DNA from: Sporosarcina aquimarina
GTDB taxonomy: Bacteria > Bacillota > Bacilli > Bacillales_A > Planococcaceae
DNA length: 64,000 nt
Direction: 5' to 3'
Assembly: GCF_019748715.1 (NCBI RefSeq)
Contig: NZ_JACLBZ010000012.1
Location: forward strand, 1-64,000
Below, one piece after another: positions 1 to 10,029 of this stretch (the first letter of the stretch is position 1; each line of letters starts with the position of its first letter). The position numbers were made by a program, and so were the translations under genes. The notes below the pieces were generated by a model, which saw only the letters and a list, made by a program, of their open reading frames with translations, had not been told where the DNA came from and did no database searches.

Positions 1-60
1 GGTAAGAAAGCGTCCCTGCCCGCAGCGGAAATCCCATAGGCAGCTCCAAGTCTGCAATAC
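1..60 (-). repeat. Partial intergenic repeat copy at window edge
   Basis: Read on the minus strand, this stretch contains GATTTCCGCTGCGGGCAGGG followed by ACGCTTTC. It resembles the first half of the palindromic repeat at 13912-14060. The copy is degenerate and cut by the window edge, so the assignment is by eye only. No gene can be supported here. Confidence 0.4.
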
Positions 61-71
61 CTTTGCATTAG

Positions 72-130
72 AAAAAACCGAACAATTTTACAAAACTTCG
101 TTGGAATGTTTTGTAATCGTTCGGTTTTTT
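72..130. terminator. Bidirectional intrinsic terminator after pbuX
   Basis: Long hairpin whose arms read AACCGAACAATTTTACAAAAC and its near-complement, with A-rich and T-rich tracts on the two sides. On the minus strand it ends the xpt-pbuX transcript. It may also serve a plus-strand gene lying before the window. Confidence 0.8.
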
Positions 131-183
131 ATCGTTTTGAACCCTTTTGTCCCAGCCTCTTTTATTGGTTATACATTTTTCAC

Positions 184-1538
184 TTATTCACTTTGAGCAG
201 AAGCACTTACCAATACGGAAGAAGGACCTTCTTTCATCGTAACTGGCTGTGTCTTCGTTTCACTAGCTTTCTGTTTTGTCTGCTTCTTTCCCGAAGGCAC
301 CATATTGAAGATGATATTTAAGAAAATCGCAGTTAAACTCCCTAACACAATCCCATTACTCGTTAAAATTTGCACACTGTCTGGCAATTTTGCAAACAGA
401 TCCGGTACAACTGAGACCCCTAGACCAATTCCAATCGAACACGCAACGATCATCGCATTGTCCTGAGATTTCGATATGACTGGGCTCAGCATTTTAATTC
501 CTTGAGCGACCACCATTCCGAACATCGCAACCATCGCCCCTCCAAGGACAGCATTCGGGACGATTGTAGCAAGTGCTGCAACTTTAGGTAAGAAGCCCAA
601 TGAAATCAGCATGACCGCTGTCACTAAAATGACGCGGCGTGATTTGACACCTGACAACTGCATTAAACCAACATTTTGTGAAAACGTCGTATATGGAAAG
701 GCATTGAAAATTCCACCGATGACAGAAGCCAATCCTTCTGCACGGTAACCTTTTTCCAGTTTACTTTTATCAATCTCTTCATCACAAATGTCTCCAAGCG
801 CGAAATACACACCTGTCGACTCTACTAATGAAACCATTGCAACCAACGTCATGATTGCAATCGGCAACAAGTGAAAAGTTGGTGTCGCTAAGTAAAACGG
901 AAGCACCATATGCACATAGGAAGCATCTTGTACATTTGAAAAGTCCACGATGCCTAAGAATACAGCCGCCACAGTACCTCCTACCAATCCAAGCAAGATC
1001 GCAATCGACTGCAAGAAACCTGTAGAGAATCTATACATCAGCACGATAAACAACAAGGTACCAAATGACAAACCAATATTCGTCAGTGAGCCAAAATCAG
1101 CAGCCCCTTGACCGCCACCCATATTATTTATCGCAACTGGAATCAATGTAATTCCAATAATTGTCACGACCGAACCTGTCACAACGGGAGGGAAGAAACG
1201 AACTAAGCTTCCAAAAAACCGGCTGATGAAAAAGATAATCACTCCAGAAGCGATGACCGCACCGTAAATAGCCGAAATCCCATATTCATTTCCAATCAAA
1301 ATCATTGGGCCGACTGCCGTGAACGTACAGCCGAGCACAACAGGCAAGCCAATACCGAAATATTTATTACGCGAAATTTGTAAAATCGTTGCAATTCCGC
1401 ACATCAGAATATCAATCGACACGAGATACGTCAGCTGTGTTGGTGTCAAACCGATAGCGTTCCCAACGATCAGAGGGACTAATACAGCTCCAGCATACAT
1501 AGCTAGTAAATGTTGAAAACCAAGCAAGGTAGTTTTCA

Positions 1539-1539
<1 letters not shown>
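184..1539 (-). CDS. pbuX: Xanthine permease PbuX
   Basis: A 451-residue membrane protein of the nucleobase:cation symporter-2 family that imports xanthine. It has about 12 to 14 hydrophobic segments. Family motifs are visible: the GIGLPVVLGCTFTAVGPM stretch near residue 62, GSVVTIIGITLIPVA near 121 and SLVESTGVYFALGD near 237. The start ATG shares one base with the xpt stop (TAATG), so translation is coupled. Together with xpt it imports and salvages xanthine, and both genes lie under the purine riboswitch upstream. The closest known match is B. subtilis PbuX. The tail after about residue 420 is polar and cytoplasmic. Confidence 0.95.
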
Positions 1540-2213
<674 letters not shown>

Positions 2214-2268
2214 AAAGATGAAAAAGCATTTTCCTGTCGAACGACAAAGAAATCTGCTTTTCATACTC

Positions 2269-2335
2269 CTCATAGGCGACCCATTTACGGTAGATCGGTA
2301 GAAACTTGCGGGCCATATTCCCGCGATTATATGAG
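2269..2335 (-). promoter_or_regulatory. Purine (guanine-class) riboswitch aptamer
   Basis: The minus strand contains the hallmark core of the purine riboswitch: ATATAATCGCGGGAATATGG, then AAGTTTCTACCG, then CCGTAAATGGGTCGCCTATG. The closing stem P1 is CTCATA paired with TATGAG. The base just before the 3' P1 strand is C, the position that gives guanine, hypoxanthine or xanthine specificity; adenine riboswitches have U there. It precedes xpt-pbuX, as in B. subtilis, and should lower their expression when guanine or hypoxanthine is high. Confidence 0.95.
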
Positions 2336-2357
2336 TTCTATTTAACTGAATGGTAAT

Positions 2358-2385
2358 AGTATAGCATGATTCGACAACATTTCAA
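2358..2385 (-). promoter_or_regulatory. Sigma-A type promoter of xpt-pbuX
   Basis: On the minus strand, TTGAAA is followed after 16 bases by TATACT, and the riboswitch aptamer begins about 20 bases downstream. Position and spacing fit the start of the riboswitch transcript. Confidence 0.7.
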
Positions 2386-2528
2386 TACTTAATTCTTCCA
2401 ATTAAACTCATTGGATCCTTTCCTTTTGGAGCTTGGACATATTCCTGTCAAAAAAATATGTATCATAACTTCAGTCGAGGTGTAACAAAAAGCAATGGCT
2501 GCTATTCCACTCTCTTTTTTCCCATTAC

Positions 2529-3458
2529 TCAAATAAAAATGATAGAGGACAAATAAATCACCAAGCCGACTGTAAAGCTGCTGATCACAGTAGTGAACAA
2601 GACAATTTGCGCTGCCAGTTCAGCCTCTATGTCGTACTCCAATGCCAGAGTGGAACTGTTCCTTGACGTCGGGAATGAACTTGCGATCCATAAAGACTGG
2701 GCTGTGACACCGTCAATCTTCAACAGTAAGATAAAAAGAAGCGCAACAGTCGGTGAAAGAATGAGGCGCCCAAATGCGCTAAGGAAAATCAGTCGATTCC
2801 ATAGCGCCTTCACTTTTATTTGCGCTAATTGTGCGCCTAATGTAATGAGCGCAATCGCGATGAACGCGTTGGATAAATGCTCGATCGGCAATTCAACGAA
2901 GTGAGGCAATTGGATGTTTGCCAAGTTCAGAAATGCCCCGAGCCAAAGTGCATGAATGATCGGCATCTTAATAAATTGTTTCAGAATGGCCGCTCCTGAT
3001 TGTGTCTCAGAAACCAGATTATATAAACCATAGGAATACGTCAGGAGATTTTGATAGACGATCAAGACAATTTGAATTGAGACACCGAGCGGATTTGCAT
3101 GGAAAACCAGTTGGCTGACCGGCAATCCATAGTTACCAGAGTTAATGAGGACAATACTATTTTTCATTACTGCGGATTGCTGGCGGTTTAGACGCAGCAT
3201 TTTACTGAATAAATGACCTATGACAATCAGCGAAGTACTGAATAATACAACAAAAAATAAAACATCCAGCAAGACTTTCACATTGATCACCGTATGGTAT
3301 AAATTCATGAATACAGCAGCCGGGATGAGACAATACGTTAAGATATTCCCTAACGCCTTAACGTTAAAAGTAAATTTTATTTGCAAAACAACCCCAATTG
3401 CTAATAAAATTAGCATCGGTGTGATAACATTTACGAAGACTATGAGTAAATATTCCAC
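2529..3458 (-). CDS. AEC-family permease (auxin efflux carrier-like)
   Basis: A 309-residue integral membrane protein with about ten hydrophobic segments and the AEC/PIN-like internal duplication. The segment NSIVLINSGNYGLPVSQL near residue 100 is the typical AEC half-site. Bacterial members export organic acids such as malate, or other small anions; the substrate cannot be read from sequence. The start is GTG at 3458, preceded by AAAGGAG. It is divergent from the exporter gene that begins at 3533, so the 75-base gap must hold both promoters. Confidence 0.85.
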   Translation of the reverse strand: MEYLLIVFVNVITPMLILLAIGVVLQIKFTFNVKALGNILTYCLIPAAVFMNLYHTVINVKVLLDVLFFVVLFSTSLIVIGHLFSKMLRLNRQQSAVMKNSIVLINSGNYGLPVSQLVFHANPLGVSIQIVLIVYQNLLTYSYGLYNLVSETQSGAAILKQFIKMPIIHALWLGAFLNLANIQLPHFVELPIEHLSNAFIAIALITLGAQLAQIKVKALWNRLIFLSAFGRLILSPTVALLFILLLKIDGVTAQSLWIASSFPTSRNSSTLALEYDIEAELAAQIVLFTTVISSFTVGLVIYLSSIIFI

Positions 3459-3532
3459 TAGGAGATCTCCTTTCTGTTCTTATAGCCATATACTTCTTGG
3501 ATCGATCTTCATTAATAGGAGGCTTCACTATT

Positions 3533-4765
3533 TTGAATTCAAAAAACGTACGACCGAACAAACATTTACATTTTCCAAAGAGTCAGTGGATCCTGTTAGC
3601 CGGCATTCTATTTATCGCAGCAACGATTCGATCACCACTGACTTCTGTAGGACCTATTATCGGGGCCATTCGAGACCAATTGCAAATATCCAATTCGCTA
3701 GCGGGCTTCTTGACAACGATTCCGTTGCTCGCTTTTGCTATTGTTTCACCATTCGTGCCTCGTATATCAAAAAAATACGGCATGGCGCCCACTCTTTTTT
3801 ATTCGCTGATTGTACTAATGGCAGGTATTACTCTGCGCTCTGTAGGATCTAGCAGCTTACTACTAATTGGTACATTTTTAATAGGTGTAGGCATCGCTTT
3901 TGCGAATGTTCTACTTCCCGGCTTGCTGAAACTGAGTTTTCCATTACATATCGGATTGATGACAGGCTTGTATTCCGTTTCCATGAATATATCCGCAACA
4001 CTCGCGTCCGGGATCGCTGCACCCATTGCCAATAACACTACATATGGATGGCAAGGTGCGCTCGGCATCTGGGGTGTCATTACATTCATAGCTATCATCG
4101 TGTGGATTCCGCAAATCCGAAAAAAACCGGTTACTGAAAAAGAAGTAATGAAAGACTTGAAAGCACGTCCGAAAACTCCGCTTTGGCGTTCGCCAATTGC
4201 CTGGAGCGTCACTTTTTTCATGGGCTTCCAATCCTTTTTGTTCTATACAACTTCCTCCTGGATACCCGTGGTTCTTCAGACGACCGGCTTATCGAACGAA
4301 GCAGCCGGCTGGATGCTGTCTCTGGTCCAATTCGCACAATTACCTATGTTGTTTATCATACCGATGATTGCAGATAGATTGAAAAATCAACGCGTGCTTG
4401 TCGTCGCTATCTTTGCATGTTATTTTATCGGATATGCCGGCGTGCAATTTGGCAGCGAAAACTTGACTGCTCTATGGATGATTTTCATCGGACTTGGCGG
4501 AGGCTCTGCATTTGGTCTATCGATGATGTTCTTTACATTGCGTACCAACACACCAGAAGAAGCCGCTTCTCTTTCCGGCATGGCACAGTCCGTCGGATAC
4601 CTACTTGCAGCGGTCGGTCCTGTTCTTTTCGGTTATTTGCACGACTGGACAGGTTCTTGGACAACTCCGCTCTATGCATTCATGTTTATCGCATTCTTGG
4701 TATTCGTAAGCGGTATGTATGCAGGAAAAAATCGAATCATTTCTCAAGATCCAAAGGCTTCATGA
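3533..4765 (+). CDS. MFS exporter, CynX/NimT family
   Basis: A 12-helix major facilitator protein of 410 residues. The N-terminal segment IRSPLTSVGPIIGAIRDQL is characteristic of the CynX/NimT (cyanate or 2-nitroimidazole transporter) branch, which includes B. subtilis YycB. The substrate is unknown. TTG at 3533 is chosen as start because AGGAGG lies ten bases upstream; the frame is open further 5' without a better site. It is followed by a shared terminator facing exoA. Confidence 0.85.
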   Translation: MNSKNVRPNKHLHFPKSQWILLAGILFIAATIRSPLTSVGPIIGAIRDQLQISNSLAGFLTTIPLLAFAIVSPFVPRISKKYGMAPTLFYSLIVLMAGITLRSVGSSSLLLIGTFLIGVGIAFANVLLPGLLKLSFPLHIGLMTGLYSVSMNISATLASGIAAPIANNTTYGWQGALGIWGVITFIAIIVWIPQIRKKPVTEKEVMKDLKARPKTPLWRSPIAWSVTFFMGFQSFLFYTTSSWIPVVLQTTGLSNEAAGWMLSLVQFAQLPMLFIIPMIADRLKNQRVLVVAIFACYFIGYAGVQFGSENLTALWMIFIGLGGGSAFGLSMMFFTLRTNTPEEAASLSGMAQSVGYLLAAVGPVLFGYLHDWTGSWTTPLYAFMFIAFLVFVSGMYAGKNRIISQDPKAS

Positions 4766-4767
4766 TA

Positions 4768-4800
4768 AAAAGAGCAAGTGCTGTTGCACTTGCCCTTTCT
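4768..4800. terminator. Bidirectional terminator
   Basis: Stem GCAAGTGC / GCACTTGC with a TGTT loop, flanked by A-rich and TTTCT tracts, between two convergent genes (the MFS exporter and exoA). Confidence 0.8.
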
Positions 4801-4802
4801 AT

Positions 4803-5561
4803 TCATTCGAATACAAAATCTGCAGAAATCGGACAATGATCACTACCTAAGATCTCTGCATGGATTTCACTTGTTTGAAGCGTGGACTGAAGACGATTTG
4901 AAATGAGCAAAAAGTCAATCCGCCAGCCAATATTACGAGCTCTTACATCCCGCATATAGGACCACCACGTATAAGCCCCTTCTTGGTTAGGGTGCAAATA
5001 GCGAAACGTATCAATGAATCCCGAATCAAGCAAACGTGTCATCTTCGCACGCTCTTCTTTCGTAAACCCTGAATTGCCATAGTTGGATTTCACATTGCAA
5101 ATATCAATCTCTTCGTGTGCAACATTTAAATCTCCACAGTAAATAACAGGTTTCTGTGCGTCTAGTTCTGTTAAATGAGCGAGCATTTCATCTTCCCATT
5201 TTAATCTGTAGGAAAGACGTGCCAAGTCTCTCTGTGAATTCGGTGTATAACAGTTCACTAAGAAGAACTTTTCAAACTCTAGCGTCAGTACACGACCCTC
5301 CGCTTCACTGTCTTGCCCATTCAATCCATATTGGACAGATAGCGGTCGTTGCTTTGTAAAAACAGCCGTGCCGGAATAACCTTTTTTCTCTGCGTAATTC
5401 CAATAGTGTTCATATCCGTCAAACGGCAATTCAATTTGTCCTTCTTGGCATTTGATTTCCTGAACACAAAAAATATCCGCTTGCATTTGCTCAAAAAAGT
5501 CATTGAACCCTTTTTTCACGCAAGCCCGTATGCCATTGACATTCCAAGATACTACCTTCAA
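4803..5561 (-). CDS. exoA: Exodeoxyribonuclease III (ExoA/XthA)
   Basis: A class II AP endonuclease and 3'-5' exonuclease acting in base excision repair. The 252-residue length is typical. Catalytic motifs of the exonuclease-endonuclease-phosphatase fold are visible: SWNVNGIRA at the N-terminus, VQEIKCQE near residue 35, YTPNS near 104, GDLNVAH near 143 and the C-terminal GSDHCPISADF. It stands alone between terminators and the psuG gene, 21 bases from the psuG stop. Confidence 0.95.
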   Translation of the reverse strand: MKVVSWNVNGIRACVKKGFNDFFEQMQADIFCVQEIKCQEGQIELPFDGYEHYWNYAEKKGYSGTAVFTKQRPLSVQYGLNGQDSEAEGRVLTLEFEKFFLVNCYTPNSQRDLARLSYRLKWEDEMLAHLTELDAQKPVIYCGDLNVAHEEIDICNVKSNYGNSGFTKEERAKMTRLLDSGFIDTFRYLHPNQEGAYTWWSYMRDVRARNIGWRIDFLLISNRLQSTLQTSEIHAEILGSDHCPISADFVFE

Positions 5562-5582
5562 CTTTACACAACCTATCTAAAT

Positions 5583-6494
5583 TTAATTGCCATTGAAACT
5601 AACAGCTAATTTTGCAGCCAGTGCCGCATTCGATTTAACCAATGCGATATTCGCTTCCAAGCTTTTTCCGTCCGTCAACTGCTGGACTTTCTTCAACATA
5701 TACGGGGTGAGGTCTTTACCGCTTATTCCTAATTGTTTCGCCTCTATTAACGCATTCGATACAAGCTGATCCATATAGTGCTGATCCATCGCATATTCTT
5801 CAGGAATTGGATTGGCAATTATCGTACTGCCTTCTAAACCGAGATTCCATTTGACACGCAGCATTTCCGCCATTAATTCGATATCGTCCACTTGATAGTC
5901 TACACGATGTTCACTGCCCCTCGTATAAAAAGCAGGAAAAATATTCGTCCGGTAGCCTATAACCGGGACCCCTTTAGTCTCCATGTATTCGAGTGTCTTA
6001 CCTAAATCAAGTATGGATTTAGCCCCTGAACAAACGACTGCTACACTCGTAAGTGCAAATTCCTCTAAGTCCGCAGAAATATCCAACGTCTCCTCGACAC
6101 CACGATGAACCCCTCCAATTGCACCTGTCGTGAATACACGAATACGCGCCAAATCCGCGAAAAACATCGATGCTGCTACAGTCGTAGCACCAGGCTTCTT
6201 GGTAGCGATAAGATAACTTATATCTCGTCTGGACGCTTTGATAACCCCCTTGCTATCGCCAAAACTTTCCAACTCTTCATCCGACAACCCTATTTTAATC
6301 TTGCCGTCCATGATTGCAATCGTAGCAGGCACTGCTCCGTTTTCTCGAATAATCTGCTGAACCTCACGTGCAGCTTTTACATTTTCCGGATAAGGCATTC
6401 CATATGTAATGATTGTCGACTCCAACGCAACTAAAGGCTTGCTATATTTCATCGCTTCTTTGACTTCTTCCGAATAAGATACATATCTTCTCAT
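5583..6494 (-). CDS. psuG: Pseudouridine-5'-phosphate glycosidase
   Basis: Splits pseudouridine 5'-phosphate reversibly into uracil and ribose 5-phosphate. Diagnostic segments include VALESTIITYGMPYPENV near residue 21, AASMFFADLARIRVFTTGAIGGVH near 120 to 145, and VVCSGAKSILDLGKTLEYMET. The start is ATG at 6494, preceded by AAAGGGGG; the frame is open 54 bases further but without a site. It gives 303 residues, typical for PsuG. No pseudouridine kinase (psuK) is adjacent, so the kinase would have to be encoded elsewhere. Confidence 0.9.
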   Translation of the reverse strand: MRRYVSYSEEVKEAMKYSKPLVALESTIITYGMPYPENVKAAREVQQIIRENGAVPATIAIMDGKIKIGLSDEELESFGDSKGVIKASRRDISYLIATKKPGATTVAASMFFADLARIRVFTTGAIGGVHRGVEETLDISADLEEFALTSVAVVCSGAKSILDLGKTLEYMETKGVPVIGYRTNIFPAFYTRGSEHRVDYQVDDIELMAEMLRVKWNLGLEGSTIIANPIPEEYAMDQHYMDQLVSNALIEAKQLGISGKDLTPYMLKKVQQLTDGKSLEANIALVKSNAALAAKLAVSFNGN

Positions 6495-6562
6495 CTGAGT
6501 TCCCCCTTTACCGTCCAATAACTTTACCCCCATACCAAAGATAAACATACTCTATCATTTGT

Positions 6563-7687
6563 TCAATGTTCTTCCGCAATGATTTGTTCGATCTGATAGC
6601 TTTCCAGATTCCATCCCGTCGGTTGATCCAACACCAACTGGGACAACAATTTACCAACGAACGGACCCACTGTTAAACCTGAAGACCCGAGTCCGTTGGC
6701 TACCCAGATCATAGGATGATCGGGCAATCGGCCAATGACCGGCATAAAGTTCGGTGTATGCGGTCGAATTCCAACTCTTACCTCGGCAACTTCAGCATCC
6801 TTCAAACCCGGCGCCACCGGTAACACATTCGTCAATACTTCTAGTATACCACCAGCTGTTGGCCGAGTATCAAAATTGTCTGTATTTTCATGTGTTGCAC
6901 CTGCAACAAATTTCCCGTCTTCAAACGGCACAATATATTGTGTGGCGGGCGGCATGATGACGGGCCAATCCCCTGATGTATTGTATGATGTCTGCAAGTG
7001 AAGTATCTGTGCTTTCTGGCCATAGACTAACAGCGTCTTCCCTAAAGGCTCTGTAAATTCATTAGCCCATGCACCTGCAGCTAAAATGACTTGATCCCCT
7101 TTGATTATCTGATTTCCAACGATGACACCACTGACACTCCCACCTGTCATGTAAGGAACGGCAGAACCTTTAATCAACTGCACCCCTCTTTTTACCACGA
7201 CTCGCTCTAAGGCTTCGCGCAACGCGTGGCCATCCACTTTGGCAGCCCCTGTGATTCTAACAGAACTATATTCGTCTGAGAGCGCAGGGAAATATTTCGC
7301 CGTTTGCGTCATGTCCAATAACTCCACTTCTCCGATTTCGGGAGATGATTTTTTGCGCCCTTCCAATAAATCCATTTTCTTATGTAAACGTTCACGCTCG
7401 GTATGGATAGCCAAGGCTCCAACTTTCTTATATCCTGTTTCAGTTTCTCCTTCCTCTTCCAGTGATCGAATCAACTCGGGATAATAGGCTGCTCCTGCTG
7501 TTGCTAGTGCATACCATGCCTTGTTTCGTCGCTGCGAAGCCCAAGGACAGATAATGCCTGCCGCCGCTCTCGTCGCTTGCCCTGGTTCCTGTCGATCGAT
7601 TACAATGACTTCCACATCTTGATTGGATAGATGATACGCAGCAGAAATTCCGACGATCCCCGCACCGATAATAATGATTTTCTTCAT
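6563..7687 (-). CDS. FAD-dependent oxidoreductase, DAO family
   Basis: A 374-residue flavoprotein with the dinucleotide-binding motif IIIIGAGIVGISAAYHLS at the N-terminus and the DAO-family GQATRAAAGIICPW segment that follows. The C-terminal VGIRPHTPNFMPVIGRLPD and NGLGSSGLTVGP segments also fit. The family includes glycine oxidase and D-amino acid dehydrogenase; the exact substrate cannot be assigned. No thiamine genes are adjacent, which argues weakly against ThiO. It is divergent from ilvK at 7816. Confidence 0.85.
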   Translation of the reverse strand: MKKIIIIGAGIVGISAAYHLSNQDVEVIVIDRQEPGQATRAAAGIICPWASQRRNKAWYALATAGAAYYPELIRSLEEEGETETGYKKVGALAIHTERERLHKKMDLLEGRKKSSPEIGEVELLDMTQTAKYFPALSDEYSSVRITGAAKVDGHALREALERVVVKRGVQLIKGSAVPYMTGGSVSGVIVGNQIIKGDQVILAAGAWANEFTEPLGKTLLVYGQKAQILHLQTSYNTSGDWPVIMPPATQYIVPFEDGKFVAGATHENTDNFDTRPTAGGILEVLTNVLPVAPGLKDAEVAEVRVGIRPHTPNFMPVIGRLPDHPMIWVANGLGSSGLTVGPFVGKLLSQLVLDQPTGWNLESYQIEQIIAEEH

Positions 7688-7815
7688 ACTAAATTAACTC
7701 CTTTTTATATACTTTTCAAATTCGACAAATTTTTCACTTTATTTTTTCTGAAAAAGCAGTATAATGATTCTATTCGAAAGATTTTTCGGAATATTCTACA
7801 TCCAGAGGAGATCTG

Positions 7816-8916
7816 ATGATTATGACAAGAGTACCTATGCAAATACAACTTACACAAAGCAAAAAAGAAAAGCCAGATCCAGCAACTTTAGTTTTCGGGA
7901 AAACATTTACGGATCACATGCTCATCGTAGATTACGAGGAAGGCAAAGGCTGGCACAGTCACCGTATCGTACCCTATGCACCACTGACGCTTGATCCTGC
8001 AGCTATCGTCTTCCATTATGGGCAAACAGTTTTCGAAGGAATGAAAGCATATAAATCGGAAGAAGGAACGATCCGTATGTTCCGTCCTGAAGAAAATATG
8101 AAACGCCTCAATTATTCATTAGATCGTTTGTGCATGCCGCGAATCGATGAAGAGAATGCCTTATACGCACTAAACCAGCTTCTGCAAATCGACAAAGATT
8201 GGATTCCGACTCTCGATGGGACTTCATTATATATTCGACCATTTGTAATTGCAACGGAAGCTTTCCTTGGCGTAGCACCTGCTAAGAAATATCAATTTTT
8301 CATGATTCTTTCTCCGGTAGGTTCTTATTATAAAGAGGGAATCCATCCTGTAAAGATTCTGGTTGAAAATGAATTTGTTCGCGCCACAAAAGGCGGTACA
8401 GGAAGCGCGAAAACAGCCGGCAATTATGCTTCAGCATTAAAAGCACAAGAAGTAGCCGATCAACAAGGCTATTCACAGGTGCTTTGGTTAGACGGTGTGG
8501 AGCGTAAGTACGTAGAGGAAGTAGGCAGCATGAACATTTTCTTCAAAATCAACGGAGAAGTCGTGACGCCTGCAATCAACGGCAGTATTCTGGAAGGTAT
8601 CACACGGAAGTCTATACTACAGCTACTACGTCATTGGGAAGTACCTGTGGCCGAACGAAAAATTTCGATGGACGAAATTCGAAATGCCTATGAAAATGGG
8701 CAGCTGGAAGAAGTTTTCGGTACCGGAACAGCCGCTGTCATCTCTCCAGTAGGCGAACTGAATTGGGATGGCTATAAAATGATCATCGGCAATGGAGAAA
8801 CTGGAGAGCTTTCAAAAAAACTGTACGACACACTGACAAATATCCAAACAGGCAAAGAAAACGATCCTTTCAATTGGGTCTACGAAATCAAAAAACATAT
8901 TGCTCAACTTGCTTGA
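7816..8916 (+). CDS. ilvK: Branched-chain amino acid aminotransferase
   Basis: A fold-type IV PLP enzyme that interconverts valine, leucine and isoleucine with their 2-oxo acids. At 366 residues it is the longer (eukaryotic-like, class II) form, like B. subtilis IlvK/IlvE. Visible motifs: FEGMKAYKSEEG near residue 75, the lysine segment VRATKGGTGSAKTAGNYA near 190, and EEVGSMNIFF near 235. The start ATG follows GAGGAGATCTG. It is monocistronic, with a strong terminator downstream and no T-box visible in the short leader. Confidence 0.93.
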   Translation: MIMTRVPMQIQLTQSKKEKPDPATLVFGKTFTDHMLIVDYEEGKGWHSHRIVPYAPLTLDPAAIVFHYGQTVFEGMKAYKSEEGTIRMFRPEENMKRLNYSLDRLCMPRIDEENALYALNQLLQIDKDWIPTLDGTSLYIRPFVIATEAFLGVAPAKKYQFFMILSPVGSYYKEGIHPVKILVENEFVRATKGGTGSAKTAGNYASALKAQEVADQQGYSQVLWLDGVERKYVEEVGSMNIFFKINGEVVTPAINGSILEGITRKSILQLLRHWEVPVAERKISMDEIRNAYENGQLEEVFGTGTAAVISPVGELNWDGYKMIIGNGETGELSKKLYDTLTNIQTGKENDPFNWVYEIKKHIAQLA

Positions 8917-8937
8917 CCGTGGATGAGAATAGAAACT

Positions 8938-8979
8938 GCCCAAAAAGTCATTTCAACCTGACTTTTTGGGCGTTTTTTT
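8938..8979 (+). terminator. Intrinsic terminator of ilvK
   Basis: Stem GCCCAAAAAGTCA / TGACTTTTTGGGC followed by GTTTTTTT. Confidence 0.9.
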
Positions 8980-9174
8980 GTATAAAAAAATCTTTTGTAC
9001 ATCTTAGTCAGTCAGTTTTCACTGCTGTAGAGAAATGCGCGGTACACGGCTGGTCTGTTTCGTTAGGCAGGAGATTTGGAGCAGAGCTGCTTGACGACTG
9101 TACGGTCCAAAAGGGTTTTGGTTCAGTCCGACAACACATTGATGCGTTCTTCTGCTCCCTCTTGCTTTATAACT
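8980..9174. other. Intergenic stretch with no recognisable feature
   Basis: Between two terminators. The plus-strand frame that crosses it shows no ribosome binding site and no family resemblance. I see no RNA gene or repeat. Confidence 0.5.
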
Positions 9175-9222
9175 TAAAAAAGGCTGACACTGAAAGATCG
9201 TTTCACTTTCAGAACAGCCTCC
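9175..9222 (-). terminator. Terminator of the COG2984-type ABC operon
   Basis: On the minus strand GGCTG...CTGAAAG pairs with CTTTCAG...CAGCC and is followed by TTTTTT. Confidence 0.8.
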
Positions 9223-9231
9223 TCTTTCTAT

Positions 9232-10029
9232 TTATACAGATAGCAACGCGGCATCACTTGTCAACTGCTCACCACGAATTCGTTGGAATTCATCCATCAG
9301 CTTCGCAATTGTCAAGCCTTGCTTTTCTTCTTCTTCCACTTCTAATATGATCTGTCCCTTATCCATCATGATCAAACGATTTCCAAGATCCAGTGCCTGC
9401 TGCATATTATGCGTCACCATCAAAGTCGTCAACCTTTCATGCTCGACTAACCTCTTCGTCAAATCCGTGATCAACTCTGCACGAGAAGGGTCTAGTGCCG
9501 CCGTATGCTCGTCCAACAATAAAATTGACGGCTGAGTAAACGTAGCCATTAACAGCGACAACGCTTGCCGCTCTCCGCCGGACAACAATCCCACTTTAGC
9601 AGACATTCGATTTTCTAAATTTAAGTGCAATGTTTCAAGAGACGTACGAAACAACTCTTTCCGCTTTTTGTCTACACCGCGATGAAGCGAACGACGTTTA
9701 TTGCGTGAATAAGCCATCGCCAAATTCTCTTCTATCGTCATTGTCGGTGCTGTGCCTGCCATCGGATCTTGAAAAACCCGCCCGATCATTTTCGAACGCT
9801 TAAACTCGGCTAATCTCGTTACGTCTTTACCGTCAAGATAAATATTACCAAAGTCAGGCGTCAATGCACCTGATATCATATTCATCATCGTGGACTTCCC
9901 TGCTCCATTACTTCCGATTACTGTAACAAAATCACCAGGATGCAAATGAAGATTAATCTGGTCGAGCGCCACTTTTTCGTCTGGGGTAGCTTCATTGAAA
10001 GTTTTATTGATTTGATCCAGTTTCAACAA
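9232..10029 (-). CDS. ABC transporter ATPase (COG1101 / TrpY-like)
   Basis: Cytoplasmic ATP-hydrolysing subunit of a three-gene importer. The Walker A is GSNGAGKST near residue 38, the signature LLSGGERQALSL near 148, and the Walker B region ILLLDEHTAALDPS near 169. The QDPMAGTAPTMTIEENLAMAY segment is typical of the COG1101 group. TTG at 10029 follows AAGGGGG. It overlaps the permease gene by 26 bases. Homologous operons in streptococci (trpXYZ) are linked to tryptophan; the substrate here is not certain. Confidence 0.88.
   Translation of the reverse strand: MLKLDQINKTFNEATPDEKVALDQINLHLHPGDFVTVIGSNGAGKSTMMNMISGALTPDFGNIYLDGKDVTRLAEFKRSKMIGRVFQDPMAGTAPTMTIEENLAMAYSRNKRRSLHRGVDKKRKELFRTSLETLHLNLENRMSAKVGLLSGGERQALSLLMATFTQPSILLLDEHTAALDPSRAELITDLTKRLVEHERLTTLMVTHNMQQALDLGNRLIMMDKGQIILEVEEEEKQGLTIAKLMDEFQRIRGEQLTSDAALLSV

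Noticed and set aside
3220..3852. 210-residue plus-strand frame between the AEC and MFS genes
   Set aside because: It overlaps both genes, runs antisense to one and out of frame with the other, and shows no family pattern.
7690..7815. T-box or leucine-responsive leader before ilvK
   Set aside because: The leader after the likely -10 (TATAAT at 7760) is only about 45 bases and has no T-box sequence or terminator.
8874..9350. 158-residue plus-strand frame after ilvK
   Set aside because: It runs through two terminators and antisense to the ABC ATPase gene, with no ribosome binding site or family pattern.
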